DNA of 64,000 bases from Neostapfia colusana. Its lineage: Eukaryota; Streptophyta; Magnoliopsida; Poales; Poaceae. Position 1 is the first letter of the stretch, and the number at the start of each line of letters is the position of its first letter. The notes below the pieces were generated by a model that saw nothing but the letters and a program-made list of their open reading frames with translations, made no database searches and was not told the origin of the DNA. The stretch spans positions 45,787,652 through 45,851,651 of the forward strand of contig JASWHV010000012.1 in the NCBI GenBank assembly GCA_030760725.1. Reading direction: 5' to 3'. The position numbers and the translations under genes were made by a program. Below are positions 10,588 through 21,478 of the stretch, one piece after another.

Positions 10588-10656
10588 CTCCTTCTTGCTG
10601 CTCTTGAAATGGGTAGTCCTGATCTTGGAAAGAATTAACTTGCTCTTGAGCAGGTT
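10588..10656 (-). other. Micro-exon-like segment, element B 5' LTR
   Basis: Identical to the copy at 1504-1572: 69 nt, with TAG before it and GCAAGT after it in the sense direction. It lies downstream of the TATA box, so it is inside the predicted transcript. Confidence 0.5.
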
Positions 10657-11983
10657 CTACATCACACCATCACACATAGCAAAAAGGAACAACAATCATA
10701 AGACATAGTTCACACTTCTTACTTCATACAAACCACACATTCATATTTATAATAGTTCTTTACCATTATATGTGTTGTGGTTACTTTATGTGTGTTGAGT
10801 TGTGGCTTGCATGCACTTTTAATCATGTGTTTATGATTTCTATGCATAATTGTGTATTTTATTATGAAATTAGTGATACACATCACCTAAACAGAATAGG
10901 TTCTGGTCCTAAATAATTTAATATCATATTTTGACCTTGGCTTCTGATGTAGACTATTTCATAATTATTTTCCCTATTTTTCTATAGCTATTCTTTACTT
11001 AAAAATGTGTCCCTACACTAAATAATGTGAATAATAAATGAAACAGATTCATTTCAGCTCAAAAATATATTTTTATCTCACTCCAAAGTTTTCTAAGTAC
11101 TGAGAAAGTTTTTAATTAATTTTGACAATTATGTTTGTCCCACTTTTTAATTTTTAAACAATAGTTACATATTCAATTTTCTAAATTAAATACTAAACAG
11201 GGCTAAAATAATGAACTCACCTCATTACAGGGTCTATAATATTATTTTCATAATTTCCAGGGGTCTAGCTACACTTATCAGAGGTGTTTTTCCTAATTTC
11301 TATTAAGTCCAGGGGCTAAAACTGATTTTTAAATGAATTTACATGATTTTCTAGAGTTCCAGGGGCTAGATCTGAAGTTTCCGGGGCTAGCTCTCAATTC
11401 CAGAGAACCCCAGGGGGTAGCACGTAAGAATTCCAGTCTTTATAACGCGGGGCTGATGTGGACCGTCCGATTTTAAACCGACGGCTGAGATTATAACATC
11501 GAACCGGTACGCGGGGTTTTAAAGTCTACCATGCGATTTAAAATAAACGGCGCACAAACGGCCACGTCGCTCTGATCGAACGCGGGCGGCGCTGCCGGCG
11601 GCGCACGGCGGCGGGAAGCGGCGATCTCGCCGGAAAGTTTCGGATCCTCGAGAATTCTGCCTAAAACTGTGATCTCATGGCATAGATCGGTAGAGGGGAG
11701 GTCAGGGATCTCACCTCGGGGGTTTTCTCGAGCTCGGGGGTCCTGGAAAGTGCTCGGCGGCGAGGTCCGAGGCAAAACCACGGCGAAGCTCGTCGGAGCT
11801 GGATTTGCACCGTAAGTCTTCGGGTTTTCTGCACCTGCAAAGTTCCCCGGAGGCGGTGGATCAAGACCAGCGAGTTAGATCAGAGTTTCCGAGCTTAGAT
11901 CGGCCAGAATTCACCGGCGAAGTCTCGGTGCTCACCGGAGTGAAAATCGGCGATCGCGTGAGAAAAACTGATCGGATCGGTGG

Positions 11984-11992
11984 TTTTTATAG
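11984..11992 (-). promoter_or_regulatory. TATA box, element B 5' LTR
   Basis: CTATAAAAA in the sense direction. Transcription is expected to begin about 30 bp further on, near 11955, and run leftward through the extra ORF and gag-pol. The start position is inferred. Confidence 0.65.
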
Positions 11993-12416
11993 CCGGGGGA
12001 GGGCGGTGGGTCTGTTGTGATCGAGTTGGAGTCCGCTGGGACCGGAATTCGGCTGCGGGACGCGGTTTCCAGATCGGTTGCGATCGCGCGCGCGGGAGAG
12101 AGTCCGGGGTCGCGGGGTTAGGGATGACATGCGGGTCCCACCTGTCAGCGGGAGGCAGCGCGGCGCGCGCGGGGGCGGGCTGGCGCGGGGGTTTGCTGGG
12201 CCGGCTGGGGTTTCGGCCCACTGGCCAGTTTTTTTTCCCGAATTCATTTTTCTTTTTCCATTTCTTTTCTGTTTTGGGTATAATTTGAATTCCAGTTTGA
12301 ATTTGAATTTATGCAAAACATGCAACACGTCCAAAAATTTCTAAATTCCCCTCTGAACATGGTTTAGGGTTTTAAATCAAAATTTTGGGTTTTGACTAAA
12401 AAATTGGGGTGTTACA

Positions 12417-12727
12417 TCCGACGTGCACGACGTGTTTCACGTATCCCAACTCAAGAAATGCTTAAGAGTACCGGAAGAGAAAGTACCGATGGATGAGCTC
12501 GAGCTTCAAGAGGATCTGAACTACGCGGAGCAACCCGCCAAAATTTTGGTCGTGAAGGAAAGGGTCACGAGGAACAATGTGATCCATTGGTGCAAGGTAC
12601 AATGGAGCCATCACACGGAAACCAAAACTACATGGGAGCGTGAGGAAGACCTCAGGGCAGAATTCCCTCATCTATTCTTTACTCTATCGAATCTCGAGGG
12701 CGAGATTCAGTTTAAGGGGGGTAGGTT
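12417..12727 (+). pseudogene. Element A integrase/chromodomain C-terminus, right fragment
   Basis: Continues the frame broken at 63. It reads HDVFHVSQLKKCLRVPEEK, then the chromodomain region LNYAEQPAKILVVKERVTRN and VQWSHHTETKTTWEREEDL, ending at FPHLFF. A small length change near 12680 shifts the frame relative to C and E. The family stop in the polypurine tract is therefore missed, and the frame runs into the LTR until 12779. The first five bases are the duplicated target of element B. Confidence 0.88.
12711..12727 (+). other. Element A polypurine tract
   Basis: TTTAAGGGGGGTAGGTT lies directly before the LTR start TGTAACACCC. Same form as the tracts of B, C, D and E. Confidence 0.88.
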
Positions 12728-12796
12728 TGTAACACCCTCAAATTCATTTCCATGCATTGCATATATTTTTCATGTATAGAAACATTATAAAAGAAG

Positions 12797-12991
12797 TAGA
12801 AATGGAGAAAGAACTATAGAAATGGAGAAAGAACCATAGAAATGGAGAAAAGAACCATAGAAATGGAGAAGGGCATATAGAAATGGAGAATGGGGCATAG
12901 AAATGGAGAAGGGCAATGTAGAAATGGAGAGTGGGACATAGAAATGGAGAGCGTAATGTAGAAATGGAGCAAGTGACATAGAAATGGTGAG
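12797..12991 (+). repeat. Minisatellite, 20-21 bp unit, U3 of element A
   Basis: Ten units, each starting TAGAAATGGAG with a variable purine-rich tail, spaced 20-21 bp (12797, 12817, 12837, 12858 and so on to 12979). The array lies upstream of the TATA box at the position held by other repeats in J and in C/D/E, which suggests an enhancer-like role. Confidence 0.95.
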
Positions 12992-13195
12992 GAATGGGAA
13001 AAAGATAGCTGAAATGAGCTATTTCCAATTTCCCCAAATTTTCCCCAAAATATCCAAATTCCTCAATTCACCCCCAAAAGGGAAATTTTCCCATATTTGG
13101 GGAATTTCCCCTCCATTGCTGCCGCACAAAATCAAATGAGGAAAAGTTTGTTAGGATTTAGTTCCAATTGGAGTAGGATTCTTCCCTCTCCCTCG

Positions 13196-13205
13196 TTATA
13201 AATAG
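13196..13205 (+). promoter_or_regulatory. TATA box, element A LTR
   Basis: TTATAAATAG, preceded by a pyrimidine-rich stretch, 468 bp into the LTR. The position and context match the TATA boxes of C, D, E and J. Confidence 0.75.
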
Positions 13206-13325
13206 TACCCAACCCCCCTTTTGGCCGCAGCCCCCCTCTCCCCCTCCCAAGTCGGCGACTTGGAGGCCCTAGCCCCCAACTCGCCGAGTTGGCACCCCTC
13301 CTCACCAGAGTTCGGTCGCCGGTGA

Positions 13326-13455
13326 GCCCTGCCGTCGAGCCCCACCGTCGAGTCCCACCATCGAGCCCCGCCGTCGAGCCCCGCCATCAAGCCCCGCCGT
13401 TGAGCCCCGCCGTCGAGTCCCATCATCGAGCCCTGCCAACGAGCCCCGTCATGCC
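13326..13455 (+). repeat. 13-bp tandem repeat, ten units, in A R region
   Basis: Exactly ten units of the form GCCCCGCCGTCGA with substitutions. Because 13 is not a multiple of three, a translated product would change frame along the array, so it is unlikely to be a coding repeat. Confidence 0.93.
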
Positions 13456-13920
13456 TCGCCGTCGCTGGAAAAGAACCAACGATCTGTCCTGCCCCAATCT
13501 TCCATAGAAAAATTCCCCACTGCTGCCATTGCTAGGAGGAAGGCCCTGCCACCAAAGGGAAGTAAGGTAGGTCTTTGTTACCCATCTTACGACGTCGTCG
13601 CTGTTTCTTCGCATCCGTTTTCTTCGCCCCCTTCAAACAGAAACTTTTTCGTGTGGACAGATCACATTTTGATCATTTTTTGACGGTGGAATTGATCTAG
13701 ATCTTGAGTCAAGATAATCACCACGTCCACACTTCATCCCAGCACCCTTGTTCATCATAAAACCCCATAAAACCCCATTAAAACATGCAAGAACACATAC
13801 AATCTGGTTTAATAAAACTGCACCATAGGATTTGCATTCATCTACCCCATTGCATCTTGAGTAAAGTTTGTGCATGATGATTGATTGCTGTGAATTTTGT
13901 ATGTGCGTGATCGTGAGTAG

Positions 13921-14004
13921 AAGAACAAGCTCAATAGGCCATCTACGAGGAACTACAACACCAATACTTCGAGACGCTCAAACAACAAGAGCCACGGGAG
14001 CAAG
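13921..14004 (+). other. Micro-exon-like segment, element A LTR
   Basis: 84 nt between TAG (13918-13920) and GCAAGT. In the conserved frame it reads EEQAQ, a stop, then AIYEELQHQYFETLKQQEPR. One TAG interrupts it, as expected for an old copy. Confidence 0.45.
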
Positions 14005-16207
14005 GCAAGTGCCCCTTGACCATATTGATCCCACGTTTTGAGACTGTTTTGTTTGCGAAAACGTGTACGCTTGAGTCAACTTGATGGGACACCCTTTTAT
14101 AGGAGTTTACTAGTTTTGTTAACCATCCTTGTCGCCGGGAAAGTTGATGAGTCGGGTATGGTCGTTTTCCCTTTTTACTTCGCTTAATTCACGGGATACG
14201 GGAAGCTGAAATAAAACATGTCTAGCTACTGCACTCATATGAATAATGATGATGAAATCTTGATGATGTTAATGGGCATGGAATCGAGGAGATCTAGGCA
14301 ATCTTGGTTCATGGATGTTGGTGGATAAGACGGTGGTACTTGCCGTAGATATAAGGACCGGTTCGTGCGAGAATATGGCAGGAAAACAGTGCCACCACAA
14401 GGCCAAGTATGGATGCGGCTTAGCTGATTAATTAGGTGTGTTGCTAGCTTGTTATGGACCGTGGATGGCGCGGGGAATGGGAGTCGAGAGGGACTGCCCT
14501 AGGAACTGCATGGCACAAGAGGGGGCCCGTGGATGGGAGAATGGTGATTTGAGCCTGCCGGTGAAACCTCAGTGAGTCCATACATCTAGTAGCTCCTTTA
14601 TAAAGGCTATTTTGTGATCTCTTGGCTATACACCAACGGTTGTGTACTGGTATAATGGAGGTTATGCAGTCGCCGGTGGGTGACGAAATCACGAACTTGT
14701 GGGTAAAGTGATGCCACCTCTTTAGAGTGTAAAACTATCATGATAGCCGTGCTTCCGGTCACAAGCTCCTGGCCAACTTCCATGATTAGAGGGAAAACTT
14801 GGGATGGTTATTCGGTATGGTTATGGTATGGTCATTGGGATTGGTTTTGGGACTGTTTAGAGTCATAAAAATGAGTTTGGTTTCGGTTATATGAATATGA
14901 GGTGGTTATGAATATTTATGAGCATGAGATGAACTTGAGAAAGATTAATGGCTGGTTAAGACTTGTTAAATGGTGAATTATGGTGAAGGAATATTGATGA
15001 AAGGATGTTGCTGTTTTACTTGGTTATATTGGGACTTAATTCACCTAGAGATAGTTGCTGTTTTTACCATGTTTGTGAAATAAAATTTGCTTGCTGCAAT
15101 GAGCCTTTTTATTCCATACCTTGTTATAAGCTACATGTCATACTTTTCCCGCACTTGCTGAGTACGACATGTACTCACCCTTGCATTACCACATAAACAT
15201 CAGCTACAGGAGATGAGTACTTCGAGGACCATGTGGAGTACTAGGCGTGCGAACTAACGTCAACATGCCTGTGGAGATGAAGATTGGAGCCTGCTGTTTA
15301 GTTATTTCCGCTGTTGTTAGAGTCTTCCGCTGCAAGAATAATTTAGATATTCATGAGTGAGACAATGAGTCGATGTAATATAGTATTTAAACACTATTTA
15401 TTCGTGGTTATATTCTGAATTCAGTTTGTGGATTACATGTGTATGTGTGATGAACATCCTGGGCACACATATGCATTCACTTGGTTCTATTTTCGGGACC
15501 GGGTGTCACAAACTCATGGCTCCACCTCACGTCCTGGCGATCTGGCCGCATGAAGAAGTGATCAACACGTCCTTCGGCCATGCATAGGACCATTTCACCC
15601 ATCATTCGCCCTCCCTCTCAACGAGCGCTCTCTTCAGTTCTTGCCGCCACCCGATCACCTCTCGGTTCCTCGACGTCCCGGCGATACAGTACGTGTCGCG
15701 GCCATCTTTCCGCAGCAAAGAGAAGCGCCACCCTCTGCTCAAACCTACGGTGAAAACCCTACACCATTTCATGAACCGTCGGGTGAGAATTTTCCATTTT
15801 ACCGAGCGCAAGTTCATAGAGCCGAGTTAATCAAATCTTCGAAATTCTTGATGCTTAGTCTATAGCAGCTTGTGTCCATTGAATCATACGTCCTAGACTC
15901 TCCTACGATCATCTAGGATCAACAAGCATCGAAAACCATTGATGCTATGAAGTGCTCTTCGAGTTTTTCGGGTCGCCGCCGATTTTTGACCTAGGTCGAC
16001 GGTGAGCTCATACCTCCTGCTGTTTTCACAGCAAACCGGCTCCATATTCATGATTAGCATGTCAACACGGAGCTGTAGGAGGAAACCATTTCCAAAATAA
16101 GGATTGGTCGGGTGACCTCGCCGGAGTTCAAGACGCCACTGTCTTCGTCGCCGACTAGTTCCGGCCGCCGAGAGCCCTAGCTGCCCCCACCAACGAGTTC
16201 CCCAAGG

Positions 16208-16214
16208 TATAAAA
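16208..16214 (+). promoter_or_regulatory. TATA box, LTR remnant G
   Basis: TATAAAA in GC-rich context, at the place corresponding to the TATA box of solo LTR F. Confidence 0.5.
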
Positions 16215-17075
16215 CCTAGGGGCGGCGAGTATTAGCCCCGGAGATGGCCGGAAACGCCATTCTGGCGGACCTCGCCGGCGCGTGCCGCCGCCCGAGCGCT
16301 CTGGCGCGAGGTAGAAGACAGCTGAGGGGGTGGGGCCCGCTGTCAGGGTTTTAAACATTTCCATTGTTTCCAGTTTTTAGTTCAAACTTCAAATGGCCAT
16401 AACTTCTTGTAGAGAAGTCCAAAAATTCTCAAAAACATTTTGTTGGATTCCTCTCAATCAGTAATTTGCAGAAATGCAAATAAATTGGCCTGAAGATCCC
16501 TGGAGTTTTCTCCAAAATTCATCAAAATTAAATATTTGGAAATTAATTCCAGGAGATCCTTTTTATGGAATTTTCTCAAATTTGGTCAGAAGATCCTTAA
16601 TAACTCTAGTGATCTCCTGTAAAAATTTGAGACTCATTGAATTAAATTTGCTAGGCCAAACCCTGTCAAAAGTTCAGCCTTCTTTGGAAATTCTCAATTT
16701 CAAACAGAAACTTTTCAGCAAATTTCCCCAACTTCAAAAATCAATTTCTCCTTGTAGGTAGCTCGAAAAATTATGAAACAAATTTTGCTAGAACCAGGGA
16801 GACCTTATTTATTTAGATCTTCCACTTTTAGCTATGTCAAAACTTCAGATTTGAGATCAAAATTCAGAGGAGCCATATACTTGTCGGAATTTTGGAGACC
16901 ACAAGCTTAAACAAAACTTCTTCAAATTTTGCTCAGATCATCCTTATAAAATCTAGTCTCCACTGGAAAAATCCCAAAGGAAATTAAGAAACTGTAGTAG
17001 CAGTACATACAATTAGAAACTTGATTCTTATAAACTACATATCACTTATACATAATTTTGTTGCATCTCATCTAG

Positions 17076-17153
17076 TAACCGAGGTCGAAGACGCTCCGGA
17101 GGCCTTGGAGATCCTCCCACCAGATGCTAACTTCCAGTTTGACTCGCAACCAG
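17076..17153 (+). other. Micro-exon-like segment, LTR remnant G
   Basis: 78 nt after CATCTAG and before GCAAAC. In the conserved frame it reads VTEVEDAPEALEILPPDANF followed by QFDSQPGK. It shows the same phase and multiple-of-three length as in F, despite low overall similarity. Confidence 0.5.
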
Positions 17154-18576
17154 GCAAACCCCGGTTTGCATTTAATTACTCTTGCAAAGTTTTTCTTTGT
17201 ATCAATTATGTCTAGAGTGAAATATTTGCATTAGAGTTAAGGTGATTGAAATTCCATTTGCATGACCTCTAAATCCTATGGAGGGTTGGGTAGTTTACAG
17301 CTCGATGAGTAGAGAACGTCTTAGTATTGTTATTAAGATCTCGGTAGAAGTCAAGTAGTTGGAATCTACTCGCGAGACAGGAGTTTATCACAGGGGATAG
17401 AAAGAAATATCGAATGGCTTAAGATTGTGAAATTGAGACCCAGCAGGGGGATAGGATGCAGTGAGCGGAGGTCTCATGTGCGTAGCCCTGTTAGTGTCGG
17501 TTGAGGACCGAGCCGTGTGCGGTCCTGCTAGGCAAGTTTGAACAGTACCAGATGCATACTGGCTATATGGGAACCAGGAAACCGATGTAATTGGTTAACC
17601 TGGGTGCCGAGGCTTATCCAACCGTTTTATAGGAGTGGGTTGAGGGTATCAAGGTGTAAATCTACAGGAGGGCACAGACACGCTCTGCGCGGGGACCTCC
17701 TTCCATTATGGATGGACCAGTTCGGCATTCGGGTCTCCTTTGAAAGGTTGCTGCATACAACAGAATCGGAAGGTGTGAGGCACCACACTTCTGAAATGGG
17801 TGTATGTGACGTGTTATCCGGGTGTCTATTGATTGCAATCACCGTCCCTCGCGGTTATTTGAGTGCCGCTTGTTCACTGCACTTTGACGTAGAAAGAATT
17901 GAAAGAGACCAAAATAATATGATTGATTGATCTATTATTGTATGGCAACCATGTATGATGCTGTAGATGTAGAGCTCACTAAGTTTATATTCCACTTTGG
18001 GTAGTACCACATCGGAATAAAGCGTTTCTTGTTTGATTGTGGAATTCTGATGTGAGCGCTGCCCAAGGCTTATTAAATTGCTGCTATAAAACTAAAAGTA
18101 AGGATCAACATGTAGGCGAGTCTTTATTGCAATAGCAATTCCTATATTAAGAATCCCTGCATGTAGAGTTTCACATCTAGGATTGTCGGATAAGTCTTGC
18201 TGATCCATCATGCTCACGGTTGCTATATTGAGCTGTTGCAGGTGAGACATATGAGGAAGGGTTCGAGGATGAGGCAATGCCCTCAGAGGGGTACACAGCC
18301 GAGCTGGAGCCCTGCATGCCACCGTGATCTCCGGATGTGTATAGCTGGTGTGTAGTATCTCTGGGCTGGATGACTACACTTTTGCATAGCTAGGCTGATA
18401 GTTTAGCTATGAATAATACTTCCGCTATAAGTAAGTTTGTAAAATACTTCCGCTGTTTATGTAAATAAAAGTTTTTGTGTTCTTCCTATTCTTTTCTTGT
18501 GTGCTGTTGGGTGCCGCATCGCATGGCACCACCCCCTGCGATCCCGGAGTGGGAGGACCACGGGGTGGCCCCCACA

Positions 18577-18972
18577 CCTCTCCGCCATGTCTTGTCACCA
18601 CAATTGTGAACGGGCGGGGGATGGAGGAGTGCGTAGCATGCTATGCTTCTGGGGAAGGCGTGAGCCTTGAATGCACGGCCTGACAACGCACTTCCTCCTT
18701 GACTTTGTTGACCCATGGCTCATGACTGATCGTGAGACACGTGGCAGCTTCGGAGCTCCCATCGATGGGTACGGAGCCTAAGTACACGTGGCAGCTCCAG
18801 ACCTCACCTTAGCAGGAAGGGCGGGTCCGGGGGCCAAGGGCACATGTCATCTCCGGAGCTCTCCTCAGCAGGGAGGAGGTTCAGAGCCCGGGGGCACGTG
18901 GCAGCACCGAACCTCACCTCAGCAGGGAGGCTAGGTCCGGGGCCAAGGGCATGTGGCGGCTCCGGAGCCCTT
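18577..18972 (+). repeat. GC-rich G-box repeat block, part 1
   Basis: Imperfect units of about 55-65 bp built on GGCACGTGGCAGCTCCGGA, then a CCTC.GCAGGGAGG-like half. The block continues at 21711-21957 and 56959-57323 once J and D are removed. The units resemble the U3 arrays of C, D and E. The first ~150 bp has no clear unit, and the family is not identified. Confidence 0.75.
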
Positions 18973-19099
18973 TGTGACACCTGGTTCCAAGAATGAACCA
19001 AGTTAGTGCATATGTGTGCCCAGGATGTTCATCACACATACACATATATTCCACAAACTGAATTCAGAATATAACCACGTACAAATAATGTTTAAGTAC

Positions 19100-19108
19100 T
19101 TTATTACA
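19100..19108 (-). terminator. Polyadenylation signal TGTAATAAA, solo LTR J
   Basis: Same nonamer as in B, C, D, E and F, about 130 bp from the sense 3' end of the LTR, with TTCCGCT copies beside it. Confidence 0.65.
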
Positions 19109-20472
19109 TCGACTCATTGTCTCACTCATGAATGTCTATCTTATTCTTGCAGCGGAAGACTCTAAACGACAGCGGAAAATGGCTAAGACACCAGGCTCCA
19201 ACTTCAACTCCACAGGCATGTTGACGGTAGTGCGCACGCCTAGTATTCCACCTGTTCCTCAAAGTACTCTTGTCCTGTAGCTGATGTATATGTGGGAATG
19301 CAAGGGAGAGTACATGTCCTACTCAGCAAGTACGGGAAAAGTATGACATGTAGCTTAAAACAAGGTAGGGAATAAAAAGGCTCATTGCAGCAAGCAAATT
19401 TTATTTCACAAACATGGTAAAACAGCAACTAAGTCTAGATGAGTTAAATTCCAATATAACCAAGTAAATCAGCAACATTCTTTCAAAATAATTCACCATT
19501 TATCAAGTCTCAACCAGCCAATAATCTTTCTCAAGTTCATCTCATACTCATAATTATTCATAACCATCTCATTTTCATAGAACTGAAACCAAACTCATTG
19601 ACATGACCCAAAACAGTCCCAAAACCAATCCCAATGACCAGACCATAACCATACCCGAATAAACATCTCAAGTTTTGCCTCTAATCATGGAAGTTGGCCA
19701 GGTGCTTGTAACCGGAAGCACGGCTATCATGATAGTTTTACACTCTGTAGAGGTGGCACCACTTTACCCACAAGTTCGTGATTTCGTCACCCGTCGGCGA
19801 CTATAAAGAACCTCCATTATACCAGTACACAACCATCGGTGTATGACCAAGAGATCACAAAATAGCCTTTACGAAGGGGCTACTAGGATGTACAGATCCA
19901 CTGAGGTTTCACCGGCAGGCTCGAATCTCCATTCTCCCACCCACGGACCCCCTCTTGTGCCATGCAGTTCCCAGGGCAGTCTCTCTCGATTCCCATTCCC
20001 CGCACCATCCAACGGTTCATAACAAGCTAGCAACACATCTAATTAGTCAGCTAAGCCACACCCATATTTGGCCTTGTGGTGGCACTATTTTCCTGGCATG
20101 TGCTCGCATGAACCGGTCCTTAGATCTACGGCAAGTAAACCACCATCTCATTCAGCAACATCCACGAACCAAGCTTGTATAGATCTCCCCGATTCCATGC
20201 TCATCAACAACATCATGTTCTCATCATCTTTAACATCATGAGTGCAGTAGCTAACAAGTTTTATTTCAGCTTTCCGTATACCATAAGTTAAGCAAAGCAA
20301 AAAGGAAAAACAACCATACCCGACTCATCAACTTTCTCGGTGACAAGGATGGTTAACAAAACTAGTAAACTACTATAAAAAGGGTGTCCCATAAAGTTGA
20401 CACAAGCATACACATTTTTTCAAGCAAAACAGTTTCAAAAACATGGGATCAATATGGTCAAGGGGCACTTGA

Positions 20473-20556
20473 CTTGCTCCCGTGGTTCGTGTTGCTAAAG
20501 TGTCTTGAAGTTTTGGTGCTGTAGCTCCTCGTAGACGGCCTCTTGAGCTTGTCCTT
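20473..20556 (-). other. Micro-exon-like segment, solo LTR J
   Basis: 84 nt with TAG before it; the downstream site is TCAAGT, so the donor-like GC is lost. In the conserved frame it reads EGQAQEAVYEELQHQNFKTL, then a stop, then QHEPREQ. Compared with C, several changes in the first half fall in third codon positions. Confidence 0.45.
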
Positions 20557-21170
20557 CTACTCATGACCACGCACATACAAAATTTACAGCAATCAATTAT
20601 CATGCACAAACTTTAGTCAAGGTGCAATGAGGTGAATGAATGCAATTCCTATGGTGCAGTTTTATAAAACCAGTTTGTACGTGTTCTTGCATGTTTTAGT
20701 AGGCTTTCATGGGGTTTTATGATGATCAAGGTTGCTGGGATCAAGTGTGGACGTGGTGATGATCTTGACCCACTTTGTAGATCAATGCCACCATCAAAAA
20801 TCGACCAAAACATGTTCTGTCCAAACGCAAAAGTTTTTGCTCGAAGTGGGCGAAGAAAACGGGTGCGTAGAAAACAGCGGCGATGTCTTAAGAGGGGTAA
20901 CGAAGACCTACATCAGTTCTTCCTTGTGGCAGGGCCTCCCTCCTTGCAATGGCAGCAGCGGGAGATTTTTTAGGAAGAATTATGGGGCTGCGGCTAGGGC
21001 AGAACGTCGGGGCTTCTTCTCCGGCGACGGTGAGGCGTGACGGAGCTCGACGTCGGCCAAATTCCGGCAAAGGGGGGGGGAGTCGGTGACTTGGCAGCAA
21101 GGGAGCAGCATGGCAGCAGGGGGGGCAGCGGACAAAAAGAAAGAAGAGGTGGGCGGCTAGGGTGGGGTTA

Positions 21171-21180
21171 TATTTATAAG
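21171..21180 (-). promoter_or_regulatory. TATA box, solo LTR J
   Basis: CTTATAAATA in the sense direction, immediately downstream of the 28-bp repeat array. Confidence 0.7.
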
Positions 21181-21187
21181 GGAGGAA

Positions 21188-21375
21188 AAGAGTCCTAGAG
21201 GTGGGGAACAAAAGAGTCCTAGAGGTGGGGGACTAACCAAAGAGTCCTAGAGGTGGGGGACTAACAAAAGAGTCCTAGAGGTGGGGGACTAACAAAAGAG
21301 TTCTAGAGGTGGGGGACTAACAAAGGAGTCCTAGAGGTGGGGGACTAACCAAAGAGTCCTAGAGGTGGGGGACTA
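21188..21375 (-). repeat. Minisatellite, 28-bp unit, U3 of solo LTR J
   Basis: Seven units of the form GAGTCCTAGAGGTGGGGGAC plus AAC(C/A)AAA, nearly identical to each other. The array sits just upstream of the TATA box. The unit is unrelated to the 20-bp unit of element A, although the two LTRs are otherwise related. Confidence 0.95.
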
Positions 21376-21478
21376 GGGTTCCCCCCTATTGGGCTGCGGC
21401 CAATGGGGGTAGGCCCAATTAGGGTTCCCCCCTAATTTGTTGAGGCCAATTTGGGGGAAAGTTTCCCCAAATGTGGGG

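Larger units (their letters stand above)
64..12416 (-). mobile_element. Element B: intact Tekay-type chromovirus with extra upstream ORF
   Basis: A complete 12.35 kb LTR retrotransposon read on the minus strand. It is bounded by TG...CA LTR ends and a perfect 5-bp target duplication TCCGA. Order in the sense direction: 5' LTR 9151-12416, primer site for initiator Met-tRNA at 9131-9146, extra ORF 8149-8928, gag-pol 3377-7846, polypurine tract 3334-3350, 3' LTR 64-3331. By eye the two LTRs differ at about ten positions over 3.27 kb, so the insertion is recent. Nothing needed for transposition is visibly broken. The Gag-Pol domain order with a terminal chromodomain places it with Tekay/Del chromoviruses. 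Confidence 0.97.
9151..12416 (-). repeat. Element B 5' LTR (sense on minus strand)
   Basis: A 3266-bp LTR. In the sense direction U3 is short: the TATA box (11984-11992) lies about 430 bp in. The TGTAATAAA signal (9244-9252) lies about 95 bp from the end, leaving an R region of about 2.7 kb. It carries the micro-exon-like segment at 10588-10656. Confidence 0.97.
1..15510 (+). mobile_element. Element A: Ty3/gypsy chromovirus, 5' part outside window
   Basis: Only the end of the element is visible: the integrase C-terminal coding region (1-63 and 12417-12727), a polypurine tract (12711-12727) and the 3' LTR (12728-15510). Element B is inserted at 64-12416 and splits the coding region. The flanks TCCGA (59-63 and 12417-12421) are the duplicated target. 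Joining 1-63 to 12422 onward restores the reading frame seen in elements C and E. The LTR ends in TGTCACA at 15510 and then meets the remnant LTR G, so A inserted into G. Its own target duplication cannot be checked because the left end is outside the window. Confidence 0.9.
12728..15510 (+). repeat. Element A 3' LTR
   Basis: 2783 bp from TGTAACACCC to GGTGTCACA. It has a minisatellite in U3 (12797-12991), a TATA box (13196-13205), a 13-bp tandem repeat just after the expected start site (13326-13455), the micro-exon-like segment (13921-14004), and a degenerate polyadenylation region near 15374. The first ~50 bp and the R-U5 part resemble solo LTR J and the LTRs of C, D and E. Confidence 0.92.
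15511..18576 (+). repeat. LTR remnant G, related to solo LTR F
   Basis: Non-coding sequence that matches the reverse complement of solo LTR F in order: GC-rich promoter region, TATA box TATAAAA (16208-16214), AT-rich stretch, micro-exon-like segment (17076-17153), a block around the motif GAGGACCGAGCCGTGTGCGG (near 17500), a TTCCGCT pair (18419-18460) and AATAAA (18464-18469). The left end is cut by element A. The right end is placed near 18576 by similarity to F and is uncertain. No gag or pol is attached. Confidence 0.7.

Noticed and set aside
12797..12991. Regular repeats that could suggest a CRISPR-like array
   Set aside because: Units are contiguous with no unique spacers, and the context is a plant LTR; it is a minisatellite. 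The same applies to 21188-21375 and 13326-13455.
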